A stretch of DNA of 64,000 nucleotides from Plotosus lineatus (Eukaryota; Chordata; Actinopteri; Siluriformes; Plotosidae). Under the pieces are notes generated by a model that saw nothing but the letters and a program-made list of their open reading frames with translations, searched no databases and had not been told where the DNA came from. The DNA lies in the NCBI GenBank assembly GCA_024760905.1, contig CM045746.1:13195466-13259465 (forward strand). The letters are read 5' to 3'. Both the position numbers and the translations under genes were made by a program. Numbering within the stretch: the first letter of the stretch is position 1; every line of letters begins with the position of its first letter. Below, in pieces: positions 1 through 10,412 of the stretch.

Positions 1-1480
1 AAACATTAACAAAATGAGTCAACATGAAAAAAATACTCATTCATATTTCAACGTTTCTCCCACAAAATGGACAATTGTTTTTTAATTGATGGAATGAGAC
101 CCAGTATTATGTAACTGAGGGGAAACGTGTTGAACTTTTTTCAGCAATGAATCTGACACTGAGTGGAAATAAACGTTATGTTGCTGAAGTTTGTTGAAAA
201 AATAATGCTATGACGATGATGTGCTGTAAACAACGCTAAAGGCAAAACAACATATTTGACGTTTTTTTGCCAAGTTCTCACTGGGTTGGCGGTTGTTCTT
301 AAGGTTCTTGCCAGGCCTAAACCCAATATTTCCACCAAGTTTGGTAGAACTTGGTTCAAGTTGCAGAGACAATTAGGCTATATGACCTTGAGCAGAAAAA
401 TCTTGGATTCAACCCGAAAGGTCACCCTAATACTACTTGCTGAAGTGTTTTCTCGCCAAAAGAAAGAAATATTTTTTTTATTTTAATTCAAAAATAAAAT
501 CTTGCATACACAGGTAAGGAGGGGTTTTAAAGGAATAGACACACCTCCGTGCTTTAAAAATGGCTCCAATGGTTAGTTTATAAGATTTCAGATAGATAGA
601 ATTTTTGGAGTTATGATGCTTCTTAATGTTTACCACGTATATACTAGTATTTAATGTAAAGGGAACCATATTCTTGGAATAAAAAATACATGGCGTCTCG
701 TCGATGAGTTGTACACCATTTGTAGAACAACTTTGGCTTAATAGTATACAAAGCCCATGTACTACGGACAGCAGATCTGATCAGCAAGGAAGCCATTCTT
801 ATCGCCAGCAAAAGCAGCATTGGATAACAAAGTCTCGTCCCAGCAGGCTGGCCGCCTCCACCAGGGAGATCCACAGTCAGAAAAGGACTGACCTGGTATT
901 GGCAAAGAAACCCACTTATACCGTGCCAAGTTTTTCTCAGATCTGGGACACCACTTCTGTGTGCAAACCACACTCTCAGTCTTGTCTTGGGCACCACTGC
1001 ACAAATTCCATCTGGTTGGCATGTTCAAATTGTGCACTGGGAGAATTCGCATGCTGGCCAGTAAAGTTTTGTGGTGAAAGTCTCCATCCAAAGGGTTACC
1101 AGTAAGAAATGCCTTGTTGCTCTCGTGAGCTAGAGGCTGTAAACCCGTCACAAAACAGACATCACATCTATGTACGAATTAAGGTGTAACTATTGGATAT
1201 TACCTCAACATGCTCAAAATGTTGATCCTCCCAGCGAGATCACTGAGCGAGATGGCCATAATCACTGTAATTTAGAGGCTGTCACAAGTGATTGTGGCCT
1301 ATCAGCGGCCAGATCTGTGACTATTAAACTGTTAAGATTCCAAAAGAATCTCTCTATAGACATACGATTCTGTAAATCTTCCTAATCCTCCAATAAAGAC
1401 CCGCAGAGATGACCATTTATTTATATAGAAGTTACAATTTATTAAAAGACATTGGGCATACTTATATGCCACACTGCTTG
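1..1480. other. No recognised gene (inside prom1 intron 1)
   Basis: AT-rich DNA. Both strands of 690-1150 are open in overlapping ORFs of 117-133 residues, but no known domain or motif could be recognised. It may be a decayed transposon. Confidence 0.4.
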
Positions 1481-1499
1481 GTTTTACAAATGGAGACGA

Positions 1500-1807
1500 T
1501 TCCAGCCGACTCTGGGCGAAGACGTGGGACACCACGCAGCTCACCAATCCATCACAAGGTCAACGCACACACAACCATTCACACTCAAACACACTCACCT
1601 AGTGGCAATTTAGAGCAGCTAATTAGCCTAATGTGCATGTCTTAGGACTGTCAGAGAAAATCCAGTCTGTCAGAGTACCAGGAGGAAACCCACCCAAACA
1701 TGAAAAGAAGATACAAACTCCACACAGAAAAAGCCGCGCATAGTCCAGGACGTAAACCCAGGACCTCCTTGCTGTAAGGCGAAAATGTTGACCACTACTC
1801 CACCAGG
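1500..1807 (-). mobile_element. tRNA-headed SINE, family B (degenerate)
   Basis: The reverse complement shows the common fish SINE order: a head ending ...GTAGTGG, 'CAGCAAGGAGGTCC', 'TGTGTGGAGTTTGTATC' and the internal AATTGCC block. The head end carries the 13-bp sequence ctactccaccagg, later used twice as an insertion target. Confidence 0.7.
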
Positions 1808-2122
1808 TTGGTGGGGCCGGTGGTGTAATGGTTAGGGTGCTGCGCTCATGATCGGGAGGTTGTGAGTTCGAATCCCACTGAGACCCCCACTTTGCTAAGA
1901 CCCCTGGGCAAGGTCTCAACCACAAGTGTGCCTCTGTTCACCCAGCAGTATAAATGGGTACCAGTAAAATATACTGGGAAGGTAACCTGCGATGGACTAG
2001 CATCCCATCCAGGAGGAGTTGAACTCCTGGTCGCTTCATGCTATGGAAACCGGGGATAAGCACCGGCCTGATGAGCCACTAGGCTCGGGTGTAAAAACCC
2101 AACAGACATTACCTTACCTTAC
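1808..2122 (+). mobile_element. tRNA-derived SINE, family E, with 13-bp TSD
   Basis: The head has A-box-like (GTGTAATGGTTAGGGTGC) and B-box-like (GAGTTCGAATCCC) promoter motifs, and the tail is (ACCTT)n. Direct repeats ctactccacca(g/a)g at 1795-1807 and 2123-2135 flank it. A second, minus-strand copy lies at 5986-6135. Confidence 0.8.
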
Positions 2123-2135
2123 CTACTCCACCAAG

Positions 2136-2483
2136 GGGGCAGTGGTGGTCTAGTGGTATAGGGTGCTGGATCACTGATCCAAAGGTTGGGGGTTCGAGTC
2201 CCACTCTCCACAAGGTTGTTACTGTCCTCCCCAGTGCAGCTAACTGGGTTATCAAAGGCCGGCCATGTCTCTCACTGTCTATGGTGTGAGGCATGTTAAA
2301 GAACCATTGCTGACTTTCGACAAGAGTAGGCTGCAAAGCCGTTGGCGTATTTCCGCCCTGCGATGGCCTGGCGAGCTGTCCAGGGTGTACTCTGCCCTCG
2401 CCCGAAGTTGGCTGAGATGGGCGCCAGCCTCCCCGCGACCCTAATTAGGATTAAGCGGTTACAGAAAATGAACTGAACTGAAC
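2136..2483 (+). mobile_element. tRNA-headed SINE, family C with L2-type tail
   Basis: The head GGGGCAGTGGTGGTCTAGTG and B box GGTTCGAGTCCCAC are followed by the family C body, then a tail with CCTAATTAGGATTAAGCGG and (TGAAC)n. It is flanked by the 13-bp repeat at 2123-2135 and 2484-2496. Confidence 0.82.
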
Positions 2484-2540
2484 CTACTCCACCAGGCTAC
2501 CCTGAGACATGTCATACAACAAGAAATATTTTTTAAAGCA

Positions 2541-3133
2541 CAGGTGTCAAACTCGTGCCACAAAGGGTCGTGGCTGCAGATTTTTGTTTCAACCACATCT
2601 GACTTCTTTCTTTTCTTATCGGCTTTTTCCCTTTTTTTCTCAGGGGTCGCCAAAGCAACTAATCTGATTCACATGTTTGATTTGGCATAGGTTCTTATGG
2701 ATGCCCTTCCTGACACAACCCAGGGACAGAAAAACGCGGACGGCTATGCAGCTACTCTTTACAAAAGTCAGCAATGGTTCTTTTACCCCCAGTGCAGCTA
2801 ACTGGGTTATCAAAGGCGGGCCATGTCTGTCACTGTCTATGGTGAGAGGCATGTAAAAGAACCATTGCTGACTTTCGTAAAGAGTAGGCTGCAAAGTCGT
2901 CAGCGTGTTTCTGTCCCTTGTTAAAGGGTTGTGACAGGAAGGGCATCCGACGTAAAAACCTCTGCCAAATCAAACGTGCGAATCAGATGATTTGCTGTGG
3001 CGACTCCCAAGTAAAAGGGGAAAAGCCGAAAGGAAGACAGACAGACACTCAGGTGTGCTGCTGCTGCTGCTTGGTTTTTCAACCAAAGACCTGCAGCCAC
3101 ACTGACCTTTGTAGCATGAGTTTGACACCACTA
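2541..3133. mobile_element. hAT-like foldback element with inverted SINE arms
   Basis: The outer ends are inverted repeats (AGGTGTCAAACTC... on the left and its complement on the right, about 55 bp each). Inside are a minus-strand family C/RTE-tail SINE piece (2605-2785) and a plus-strand piece (2787-3058). The arms together are ~250 bp around a ~70-bp loop. A 10-bp direct repeat ttttaaagca flanks the whole unit (2531-2540, 3134-3143), so it moved as one element. The hAT assignment rests on the TIR and approximate TSD size. Confidence 0.72.
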
Positions 3134-3160
3134 TTTTAAAGCATGGATCAATTTATCCCC

Positions 3161-3187
3161 GTGTGTGTGTGTGTGTGTGTGTGTGTG
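3161..3187. repeat. (GT)n microsatellite
   Basis: About 13 GT units. Confidence 0.95.
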
Positions 3188-3447
3188 AGTAAGAATGAGA
3201 CTAAAATGGGAAGGTACAACTTCATGGACAGCTACATGGTTAATCCTCTTTAAGGTATTTTGCTGTTGGGTATTTAACCAAGCCCTTTTGTTTTGTTTGC
3301 ATTCATGGTTCTTTTATTGTCAATCCCAATCTGTCTAATCCATTTTAAATCCATTTTCTACCTTCCTGCTTGTTTTCCTCACTGTAATTCTACTTTGCCT
3401 ATCTGTACTTATGAAATGAGTTTTGTATAGAAAAGGTTTAAAGGTCA

Positions 3448-3482
3448 GAAATATTATATTATATTATATTATATTATATTAT
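3448..3482. repeat. (ATTAT)n microsatellite
   Basis: Pentanucleotide ATTAT repeated about six times, at the left edge of the adjacent DNA element. Confidence 0.85.
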
Positions 3483-4013
3483 TGTATCCAATGTGATAAG
3501 CGCATTGCATAAAAGCTGCAAATAAACAAAAAAACAGCATAATTAAAAAAAGACCCGTTACTTTTCTCTCCCGGTGCTGTTCCTCTAAATACCCCCCTCC
3601 CCCAGTAAAATTGAGCCAATCAACATGAATGTCAACTTTCAGGAGAATCCGGTGAAAAATACTTGTCATCAATTTTCTCATTGGTCCATATCTGGTTCAT
3701 CGCTCCATTCATTCAGAGCATCCCATAGTTTTGCTGTAGCAGCTTCTAATGGTTTATCGGTTGTTGGACATTTACCAAGAGAACACAGCAAAATATTTTC
3801 CTGTTTTTTGAAGCACGGCGGAACAATCAAATGTGTTGTTACTGTTGAACATTATAGACATTCCCCAGTGGCAGGGGGTCTTGAAATACGGTGTAAACTC
3901 ACTTTTAGAGGCAGTGAACGACTCATTTGTACACTTACAGAGACTGATCCAATAAAATTGGTAAGTTTGATCTACCATTTTGCTCCCAGTACACATGGGC
4001 GGTTATTAGACAT

Positions 4014-4368
4014 GTCTGTCTTCCTTTCGGCTTTTTCCCCTTTTACTCGGGAGTTGCCACAGCGAATCATCTTGATTCGCAAGTTTGATTTGGCAGAGGT
4101 TTTTTTACGTCGGATGCCCTTCCTGTCACAACCCTTTTAGCAAAGGACAGAAACACGCTGACGACTTTGCAGCTACTCTTTACGAAAGTCAGCAACGGTT
4201 CTTTTACATGCCTCTCACCATAGACAGTGAGAGACATGGCCTGCCTTTGATAACCCAGTTAGACGAACTGTGGGGGACAGTGACAACCTTGTGGAGAGTG
4301 GGACTCGAACCCCCAACCTTTGGATCAGCGATCCAGTGCCTTATACCACTAGACCACCACTGCCCCAT
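4014..4368 (-). mobile_element. Full-length family C SINE with RTE tail, 21-bp TSD
   Basis: Complete copy from tail (CTTCCTTTCGGCTTTTTCCC) to tRNA-like head (GACTCGAACCCCCAACC is the B box reversed). A perfect 21-bp direct repeat flanks it at 3993-4013 and 4369-4389. The repeat is sequence of the host DNA element, so the SINE is younger. Confidence 0.93.
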
Positions 4369-4391
4369 ACATGGGCGGTTATTAGACATAA

Positions 4392-4395
<4 letters not shown>

Positions 4396-4432
<37 letters not shown>

Positions 4433-4438
4433 GGGGGC
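4396..4438. repeat. Poly(A) run followed by poly(G)
   Basis: About 28 A residues directly followed by about 13 G residues. This is a low-complexity stretch whose length is prone to sequencing error. Confidence 0.9.
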
Positions 4439-4519
4439 TTATTGGAGCAGACCGCTTATTGTGTCGTATACGGTATATTATATTATATTATCCCAATCTA
4501 AAAAACCTAGAAACAGTGA

Positions 4520-5085
4520 TCCATGATTTTATAACTTCCAGACTTGTAATACAGTCCTATTGAGGAGCACTCAGACCTCCCCGCCCGCCTTCAGCGGGTA
4601 CAAAACCCTGCAGCCCGATTTTTGTACAGGTGAGAGCACACCGTCGCTTCACTGACTTCCAGTGAAATTTCAAATGAATGTTAAAAGTTCTTTTATTTGT
4701 TTTAATGATGCTGTGGCATTTTATCTGCCACAAGTGCTACAGCCATGTGAGCCATCTCGCCCCCTGAGGTCGTCTGACTGGAGGCTTTATTGAGCAAAAC
4801 ACTGAGGTGACGGGGCTGTTGCAGTTGCTGCTCCAAGACTCTGGAATGATTTACCGACACATATCAGACAGGCTTCTTCACTCACTGTCTTTCAGTCTGT
4901 TTTAAAAACACACTTTTACACACTGGTCTTCAACGCAGTGTGTGACACATGTAATTTATTTGTCACTGTTTTATCTTGTGTTTTTCACCTGTATTCTTTT
5001 AATTCTATGTTTTACTGTGTGGCACTTTGGTCAGCATTGTTGTTTTTAATGTGATTTATAAATAAAATGGAATGGTATGATATTG
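4520..5085 (+). mobile_element. L2/CR1-type LINE 3' remnant
   Basis: Plus-strand translation contains AVAVAAPRLWNDLPTHIRQA, then SSLTVFQSVLKTHFYTLVF. This is the 'aPrLWNsLP..iR....FK..LKThLF' signature at the C-terminus of L2/CR1/Jockey-clade reverse transcriptases. It is followed by an AT-rich 3' UTR ending AAATAAAATGG. Upstream RT is absent. Confidence 0.72.
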
Positions 5086-5985
5086 TATTATACACTTTCA
5101 GATGTTTATTTTTCATTTTGGATGCCCATGAAGCACCAAAAAGAATACTAATCAATAAAACTTTGCATTTCATTTAGGTAGCTTCTTCCCCACCTCCCCC
5201 TAAAACGCTGATTTTAAGTGCATGTGCTTCATGACCCGTTAGGCTTCCTCCTCCTATTTATGCTCTTTTTGTTCCATGTGTCCAGTCTGCTCTAATTGGT
5301 CACCTGAATACTCCACGCTTCAATGTGCTAAGACAGGGATGGGTGATGATACCTCTGTGAATGGGTGGGAGTCGAGGATGGCCAGCTAATCGGAAGGTCC
5401 AGCATACTGGGATGCCCAACTTAAACATGCATTATCTTATTATTTGACACTCTAGCATTGTCTAGCATGGATATACAACACCGTACAGCATAAGGGTCGA
5501 GAAAGTGAAAAAACTAATATATTCCCATTATGAACACCCAAAGATAAGCACAAAATGGCATAAATTACACAGAGAACATGAAGAGAGGAACCACCCACAC
5601 ACACACACACACACACACGCACACAAACTTTTACATATAAGACTAGCACTATAATTTATTGGAAATACCTACTTATATTTCACCAAATTAGCAATTGACG
5701 GTGAATAAGTTCAAGTTTCATGCACTTCTGATTACACTAAATGCAGTAACAACAAAATTTTAACACTAAAATCTTTAATTGGATTAATTATATTTAATTT
5801 GGTAAAATAAGGCATATAGGGTGGTCCATTGGTTAGGACTACCACCTGATAGTATAAAGTTTGATATTTCAAGCTTTCTGGCTGACAAAGACTTTTTGCA
5901 CTGGGTCATACATGGGTTTCCTCGCATATTAGGTCAACAGGCCACTCTAGATGGCTCATAGGTATGTGAATGTGAATGCGAAGGG
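5086..5985. other. AT-rich intronic DNA, no gene seen
   Basis: It contains a (CA)n tract at 5598-5628. At 5818-5985 there is a possible degenerate tRNA-headed SINE (GTCCATTGGTTAGGACTACC). Nothing else was recognised. Confidence 0.4.
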
Positions 5986-6135
5986 TTGATGGTGTTGGAC
6001 CTGTATATCCGCACACAACTGTGCTTAGAACATTGCCCAGGGGTCTTGGCATGGTGGCGGTCTAGCTGGGATTTGAACCCACAGCCTCCTAATCATGAGC
6101 CCAGCATCCTAGCCACTACACCACCAGCCCCACTG
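5986..6135 (-). mobile_element. SINE family E, head fragment
   Basis: The reverse complement gives GGGGCTGGTGGTGTAGTGGC, then GGGTTCAAATCCCAGC and AGACCCCTGGGCAA, the same order as the element at 1808-2122. Confidence 0.75.
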
Positions 6136-6551
6136 GTGCCTAATACACTTATACCTAATATACACATCGAGTTGCCATGGTAATGAGGTGGCGAGTGTTA
6201 CAGATGTGTTACTGATGTCCTCTGTCACTTTTAGTGCTTCAGTTTCATGTTCCAGCTATTCGTTGTAGAGAAGCAATATGGAGTCTGATTCTCGATAAAC
6301 ATTGCAGTCTGAAATCTGTGAGTATTTCTGGGAACAATTTTGATGAACAGAAGTCACATTGCCAGATTGACAACCTTGGAATTATCACATAATTCGGGAA
6401 GTCGATTTTTCTGAGAGGGTTATAAGTGTGTATACTGGCAGCATATGGCACACAGATTATCAGCTTACGTGATGAGGCAGGTGACTCAGAGGCACAGATC
6501 TGCTAATTGATTAGGCAGCAGGGACTTACCTCCGCAATCCTATTCTCCTCT

Positions 6552-6585
<34 letters not shown>

Positions 6586-6774
6586 CCTTCATTTCCTCTG
6601 CTCACTCTTAGAAAATAAAGAAATGCACTTTCCAGTCTACAAAAGCATCCAAAATAAATAATAAAACAACTCTTATAAAAGTCATGGCGATTTCATCGTG
6701 GTATTACTGGACTGTACAAAAGTTTTATGTCCAGAAATGTTGTACAGAAAAAAAAAAAAATCTTCACATGAACA
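6136..6774. other. No gene seen; (CA)n at 6555-6581
   Basis: AT-rich, with one CA microsatellite and no recognisable coding or repeat family. Confidence 0.4.
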
Positions 6775-7445
6775 CTCTCTCACTCATCGGCTCAGCCGTT
6801 TACTACTATCAGGCTTGTGGAGCCAACATGAGGCAAAGGCGGAGTTCACTCTGAACAGCTCACCACATCATCCCAGGGAAACACTATTTACACTCACAGT
6901 CACATCTAGGGGTAATTTGGAACAGTCAGTTCGCCTAATGCGGCTGTATTAGGACTGCGGTTGGAAACTGAACTACCTGGAGATATGCTGCTTGCCACTC
7001 ATGCACAGTGAGAACATGCAAACACCATACGGAAACGTCCAAGCTTGGGACTTGAACCCAGGACCTTCTTGATAATTAAGTTAAATGTTTCTATATAAAA
7101 TTCTACAAATCACAGTAGACAGTAATTAATGAAACTAAAGTCAATGTTTGGTGTAACAATCCTCTGCTGAAGAAATATAGCAGTCACAGGTAAAGTTTCT
7201 GCAGCTTTGGTGGGTTAAGTTTTACTGAGCATCTTTACAGAACCAGCAGTTGTTTGCCGTGGAGATGGATGGAAAAGTCACCACTACAAGTGCATGGTTT
7301 TTGACTGTGGGAGGAAACCGGGTACCCGGAGGAAACCCAGGCAACACGAAAATATCATGTCAACTTCACACAGAGCCTGAGTTGAACCCACAACCTTCTT
7401 ACTGTAAGGTGGATGTGGAAATCACTGCATTACCATTCTGCCCTG
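6775..7445 (-). mobile_element. Two degenerate family B SINE copies
   Basis: Reverse complements of 6775-7075 and 7250-7445 each show the family B blocks: 'AAGAAGGT..TGGGTTCAA', GTTTGCATGTTCTCAC or its decayed form, and 'CCGGGTACCCGGTTTCCTCC'. Both are old. 7076-7249 is unassigned AT-rich DNA. Confidence 0.62.
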
Positions 7446-7684
7446 TATGAGATACCATATCTTTTAGTTTAATAAAACAAATTCACATTTCATAAAGCAG
7501 TCATGGCATGTAAGACTGCTTTGTTTTACTAAAAACTGAGTTGACTTTGCTCAACGATGCCACTGAATAGTTTTTTCTGGATATTTGGAATGGTTTCGTT
7601 GGTAATTTAAAGTTCAGGCCAAACGCAAACCTCAGGTCATATTTCCTTACCCCGTTTCTGATGATAGATGGCTCTATATCAAAT

Positions 7685-8018
7685 CCATTTGTTCATTTTC
7701 TGAACCATTTAAACCTAATTAGGGTCACCAGGAGGCTGGTGCCTATCCCAGCCCACTCTATGCGAGGCAGAGTACACCCCAGACAGCTTGTCAGACCATC
7801 GCAGGGCAGAAACATGCTGACGGTGATGCAGCTACTCTTGAGGTAATTCAGCAATGGTTCTTTTACATGAACCTGTCACCACAGACAGTGAGAGACATGG
7901 GAGGCCTCTGATAACCCAGTTAGCTGCACTGGGGGAACAGCAGTGGCAACCGTTGACTAAACTCCCGACATTGGGAGCAGTGATCCAGTGTCCTACTACC
8001 AGGCCACCACTGCCCCTA
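7685..8018 (-). mobile_element. Family C SINE with L2-type tail
   Basis: The tail (TTTAAACCTAATTAGGGTCACC) lies at left and the head (CAGGCCACCACTGCCCC) at right. The copy is diverged: the B box is damaged. Confidence 0.75.
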
Positions 8019-8065
8019 CAAAGGTTATTGTACATGTATAATATTTTAGAAATTTATAACATATA

Positions 8066-8372
8066 TAGGCAGTGGTGGCCTGCTGGTAAGGTGCTGGATC
8101 ACTGTTCTCAAGTTTGGGGGTTCAAGCCCCCCCTGTGAAGCTACCTGGGTTATCAAAGGCCAAACATGTCTCTCACTGTCTATGTTGAGCGGTTCATGTA
8201 AAAGAACCATTACTGACTTTCAACTAGTGTAGGCTGCATAGCCGTCAGTGTATTTCCGCCATGCGATGGCCTGTCCAGGATGCGCTGTGCCTTCACCCAG
8301 AGTCAGCTGAGATGGGCACCAGCCTCCCCGTGACCCTAATAAGGATAAAGTGCTTCAGAATGAATAACATAT
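8066..8372 (+). mobile_element. Family C SINE with L2-type tail
   Basis: It runs from GGCAGTGGTGGCCTGCTGGT through the shared body (AAAGAACCATTACTGACTTT) to CCCTAATAAGGATAAAGTGC. With the copy at 7685-8018 it forms a head-to-head pair. Confidence 0.75.
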
Positions 8373-8484
8373 ATAATCAGATTGATCATTTTTTTATGGG
8401 ATTTTTAAAAAAGAAAATTCTTCATAAATGTTGCTGCCGCAAATAAAATAATTTTATTTTATTTTATTTTTTTATACCATATTT

Positions 8485-8486
<2 letters not shown>

Positions 8487-8538
<52 letters not shown>
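8487..8538. repeat. (AT)n microsatellite
   Basis: About 25 AT units inside an AT-rich stretch. 8540-8913 holds nothing recognisable. Confidence 0.95.
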
Positions 8539-8540
<2 letters not shown>

Positions 8541-8913
8541 TAAAATACTTTTTAACATAGACATCTCTTACTTTGAAAAGATTGTTTAAAAATTAGGAAT
8601 TTCTATTTTTTTTTCCATAAAATCAATTTCCATGATTGGTTCTTTTGTATTAAACTGATATTTGATTTGATGTTCTCATTATTAATGACAATTAAATATC
8701 ATCATAAATGTACAATCAGGGATGAAATTGAAGGCCTAAACTAATAAATATTTAAAAGTAAAATAAATTATACAAAAAAAAATTAAATTTGGTTTCTGTC
8801 ATGTAAAACAAATGTAAGCAGTGTCTTGTTCATTCATATGGACAGAAAACATATTGAGGATGGTAGAAATGTATGATGGGATTTGCTTTAATAAAAGCAA
8901 AAGTGTATACAGG

Positions 8914-9385
8914 AATTCCTCACTTTCCGCGGTTAATTGGGATCGAGATCCCCCACGACCACAGAATTCCGTGAAGTAGGATCACCCTTCCCAACCCCCT
9001 ATGTCTGACGTACACGTATATGTGTATATGTATCAATAAATACATATTCAATGCTATACATGCTTATAATAACAATTAAACATTCAAAAATAATGCATAA
9101 GATGTAAATAAAATATAAATACACACACATACAGACGCATGTATGAACTCAGATGCGCACCTCACAAAAGTGTAAGTAGTTTTGTTGGGGGGTTTTGGGC
9201 TGCTTTTTTGTTTTTGTTTGTTTGGAGGTTTAGGGTTTTTTGTTTTTTTTTTTGCATAATTGGTCTTGTTTTTCAGGCATTTTCCTTAACTTTTTCCTCT
9301 ATTCTTCCTTAATTTTCTTTTTTTTTTTTTTTTTTTTAATTCGACAAATATTTAAAAATAAAAAAACATGATGTAAAATTTCTAT
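8914..9385 (-). mobile_element. pogo-like MITE, family P1 (one end lost)
   Basis: It starts TA|CAGGAATTCCTCACTTTCC, a TIR typical of pogo/Tigger-type elements (TA target, CAG start). The middle matches other P1 copies (CATTCAATGCTATACATGC; AATAATGCATAAGATGTAAA). The second terminus is missing; intact copy: 45364-45810. Confidence 0.72.
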
Positions 9386-9569
9386 TATTTTTTTTTTAAC
9401 AGTAAACACAGTAGCTTCCTTATAAAAGAACATCTCGTCCAGTCGCAGTTTTCATGCAGCATGCAATTGAGCAGGTAATGCTGAACCTCTGGACCATTTT
9501 ATTTTACACTGATTCTTTTACTGCATGCAAACTCTGTCAAAGAGGTGGAACCAACGTACACAAGGTGGT

Positions 9570-9705
9570 CTAGGTGTAGCAGCTCAGTGGTTACAACTTT
9601 GAATTACAACTCAGAAGATGCTGGGTTCAAATCCCAGCACTGCCAAATCACCCAGGTTGGATCCTTGAGGAAGTCTCTTAAAAATTGAAATGACTGAGTG
9701 AAAGC
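9570..9705 (+). mobile_element. tRNA-like SINE head (family F)
   Basis: It contains TAGCAGCTCAGTGGTTACAA (A-box-like) and GGGTTCAAATCCCAGC (B-box-like) spaced as in a tRNA, followed by a unique tail. Only one copy is seen here. Confidence 0.55.
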
Positions 9706-9709
9706 AATG

Positions 9710-9945
9710 TATACCCTGAACACCTCGTCAGTCCATCACAGGGCCAACACACATACTTACAGTTACACCTGGTGTAATTAGCCTAACGTGCATGCCTTTG
9801 GACTATCGGAGGAATCTGGAGTACCTGGAGGAAATCCAGGCAAGCATGGGTGAGAACATGCAAACTCTACACAGAAACACCCTCACTGAGCCCAGAACCT
9901 TGTTGCTATGAAGTGGGTATTCTATTGACTACACCCAGAGGTGAC
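9710..9945 (-). mobile_element. Family B SINE, degenerate
   Basis: The reverse complement shows the family B blocks (GTTTGCATGTTCTCACCC; CTCCAGATTCC) up to a decayed head. Confidence 0.65.
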
Positions 9946-9964
9946 CGGTCAGATTATTTCCTGG

Positions 9965-10240
9965 TATCGGGCTCCAGAGTGGTGCATCAACAAGGTACGT
10001 AACTATCAACCCAGACATCGCAAGTTCAAATCTGCGTTGATGCCACAACCATCCATGACCAGGAGTCCATGTGAGCTAATTGGCTGAGCTGATGGCATCC
10101 CTGTCACTTACAGTGATCAATAGCCAATGTGAGCTTATTAGTACAAGGGGGAGGATAGTGCTTTCCCATCAAAATGTGTTAGACCGCCCCCAAGCATGAA
10201 TATGTCACGGAAGGGGAATGTACATGATTACACACTTCTC
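9965..10240 (+). mobile_element. tRNA-derived SINE, family D
   Basis: The head is GGCTCCAGAGTGGTGCATCA with the B-box-like GCAAGTTCAAATCTGCG. The body has GAGCTAATTGGCTGAGCT. The same architecture is at 33690-33930 on the minus strand, so this is a dispersed family. Confidence 0.68.
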
Positions 10241-10412
10241 TGGTTGGTGGGGGCCGTGTGATAGGAAAGGTAATACTTGACAGATGGAAATCTAAATAAA
10301 CAAACACAACAATTATATTCTGAATACTTACTGATTACTTAAATAAACCGGTCAACAAATGTTTGTTTACGGATAGAGCCTCAGATGAGTACCAGTTATT
10401 TTTAAACTACCG

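Larger units (their letters stand above)
3480..4482 (+). mobile_element. Unclassified DNA transposon, copy 1 (HIRAN-like fragment)
   Basis: It matches, in opposite orientation, the element at 10413-11244. The plus strand encodes a fragment with VVGHLPREHSKIFSCFLKHG, HSPVAGGLE and a Cys-Lys-Leu strand, resembling the HIRAN-like domain found beside some fish and invertebrate transposases (a recognition from memory, not verified). Ends carry ATAAGCGC-type motifs and a TACGGTA terminus. A SINE (4014-4368) sits inside it. Confidence 0.5.

Noticed and set aside
690..1150. Overlapping ORFs of 117-133 residues on both strands
   Set aside because: No recognisable domain, no splice context and no similarity to the other elements; kept only as unassigned sequence.
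2136..2215. tRNA gene candidates (A and B boxes) here and at other SINE heads
   Set aside because: Each is fused to a SINE body and tail and several have TSDs; no paired acceptor stem of a functional tRNA was found.
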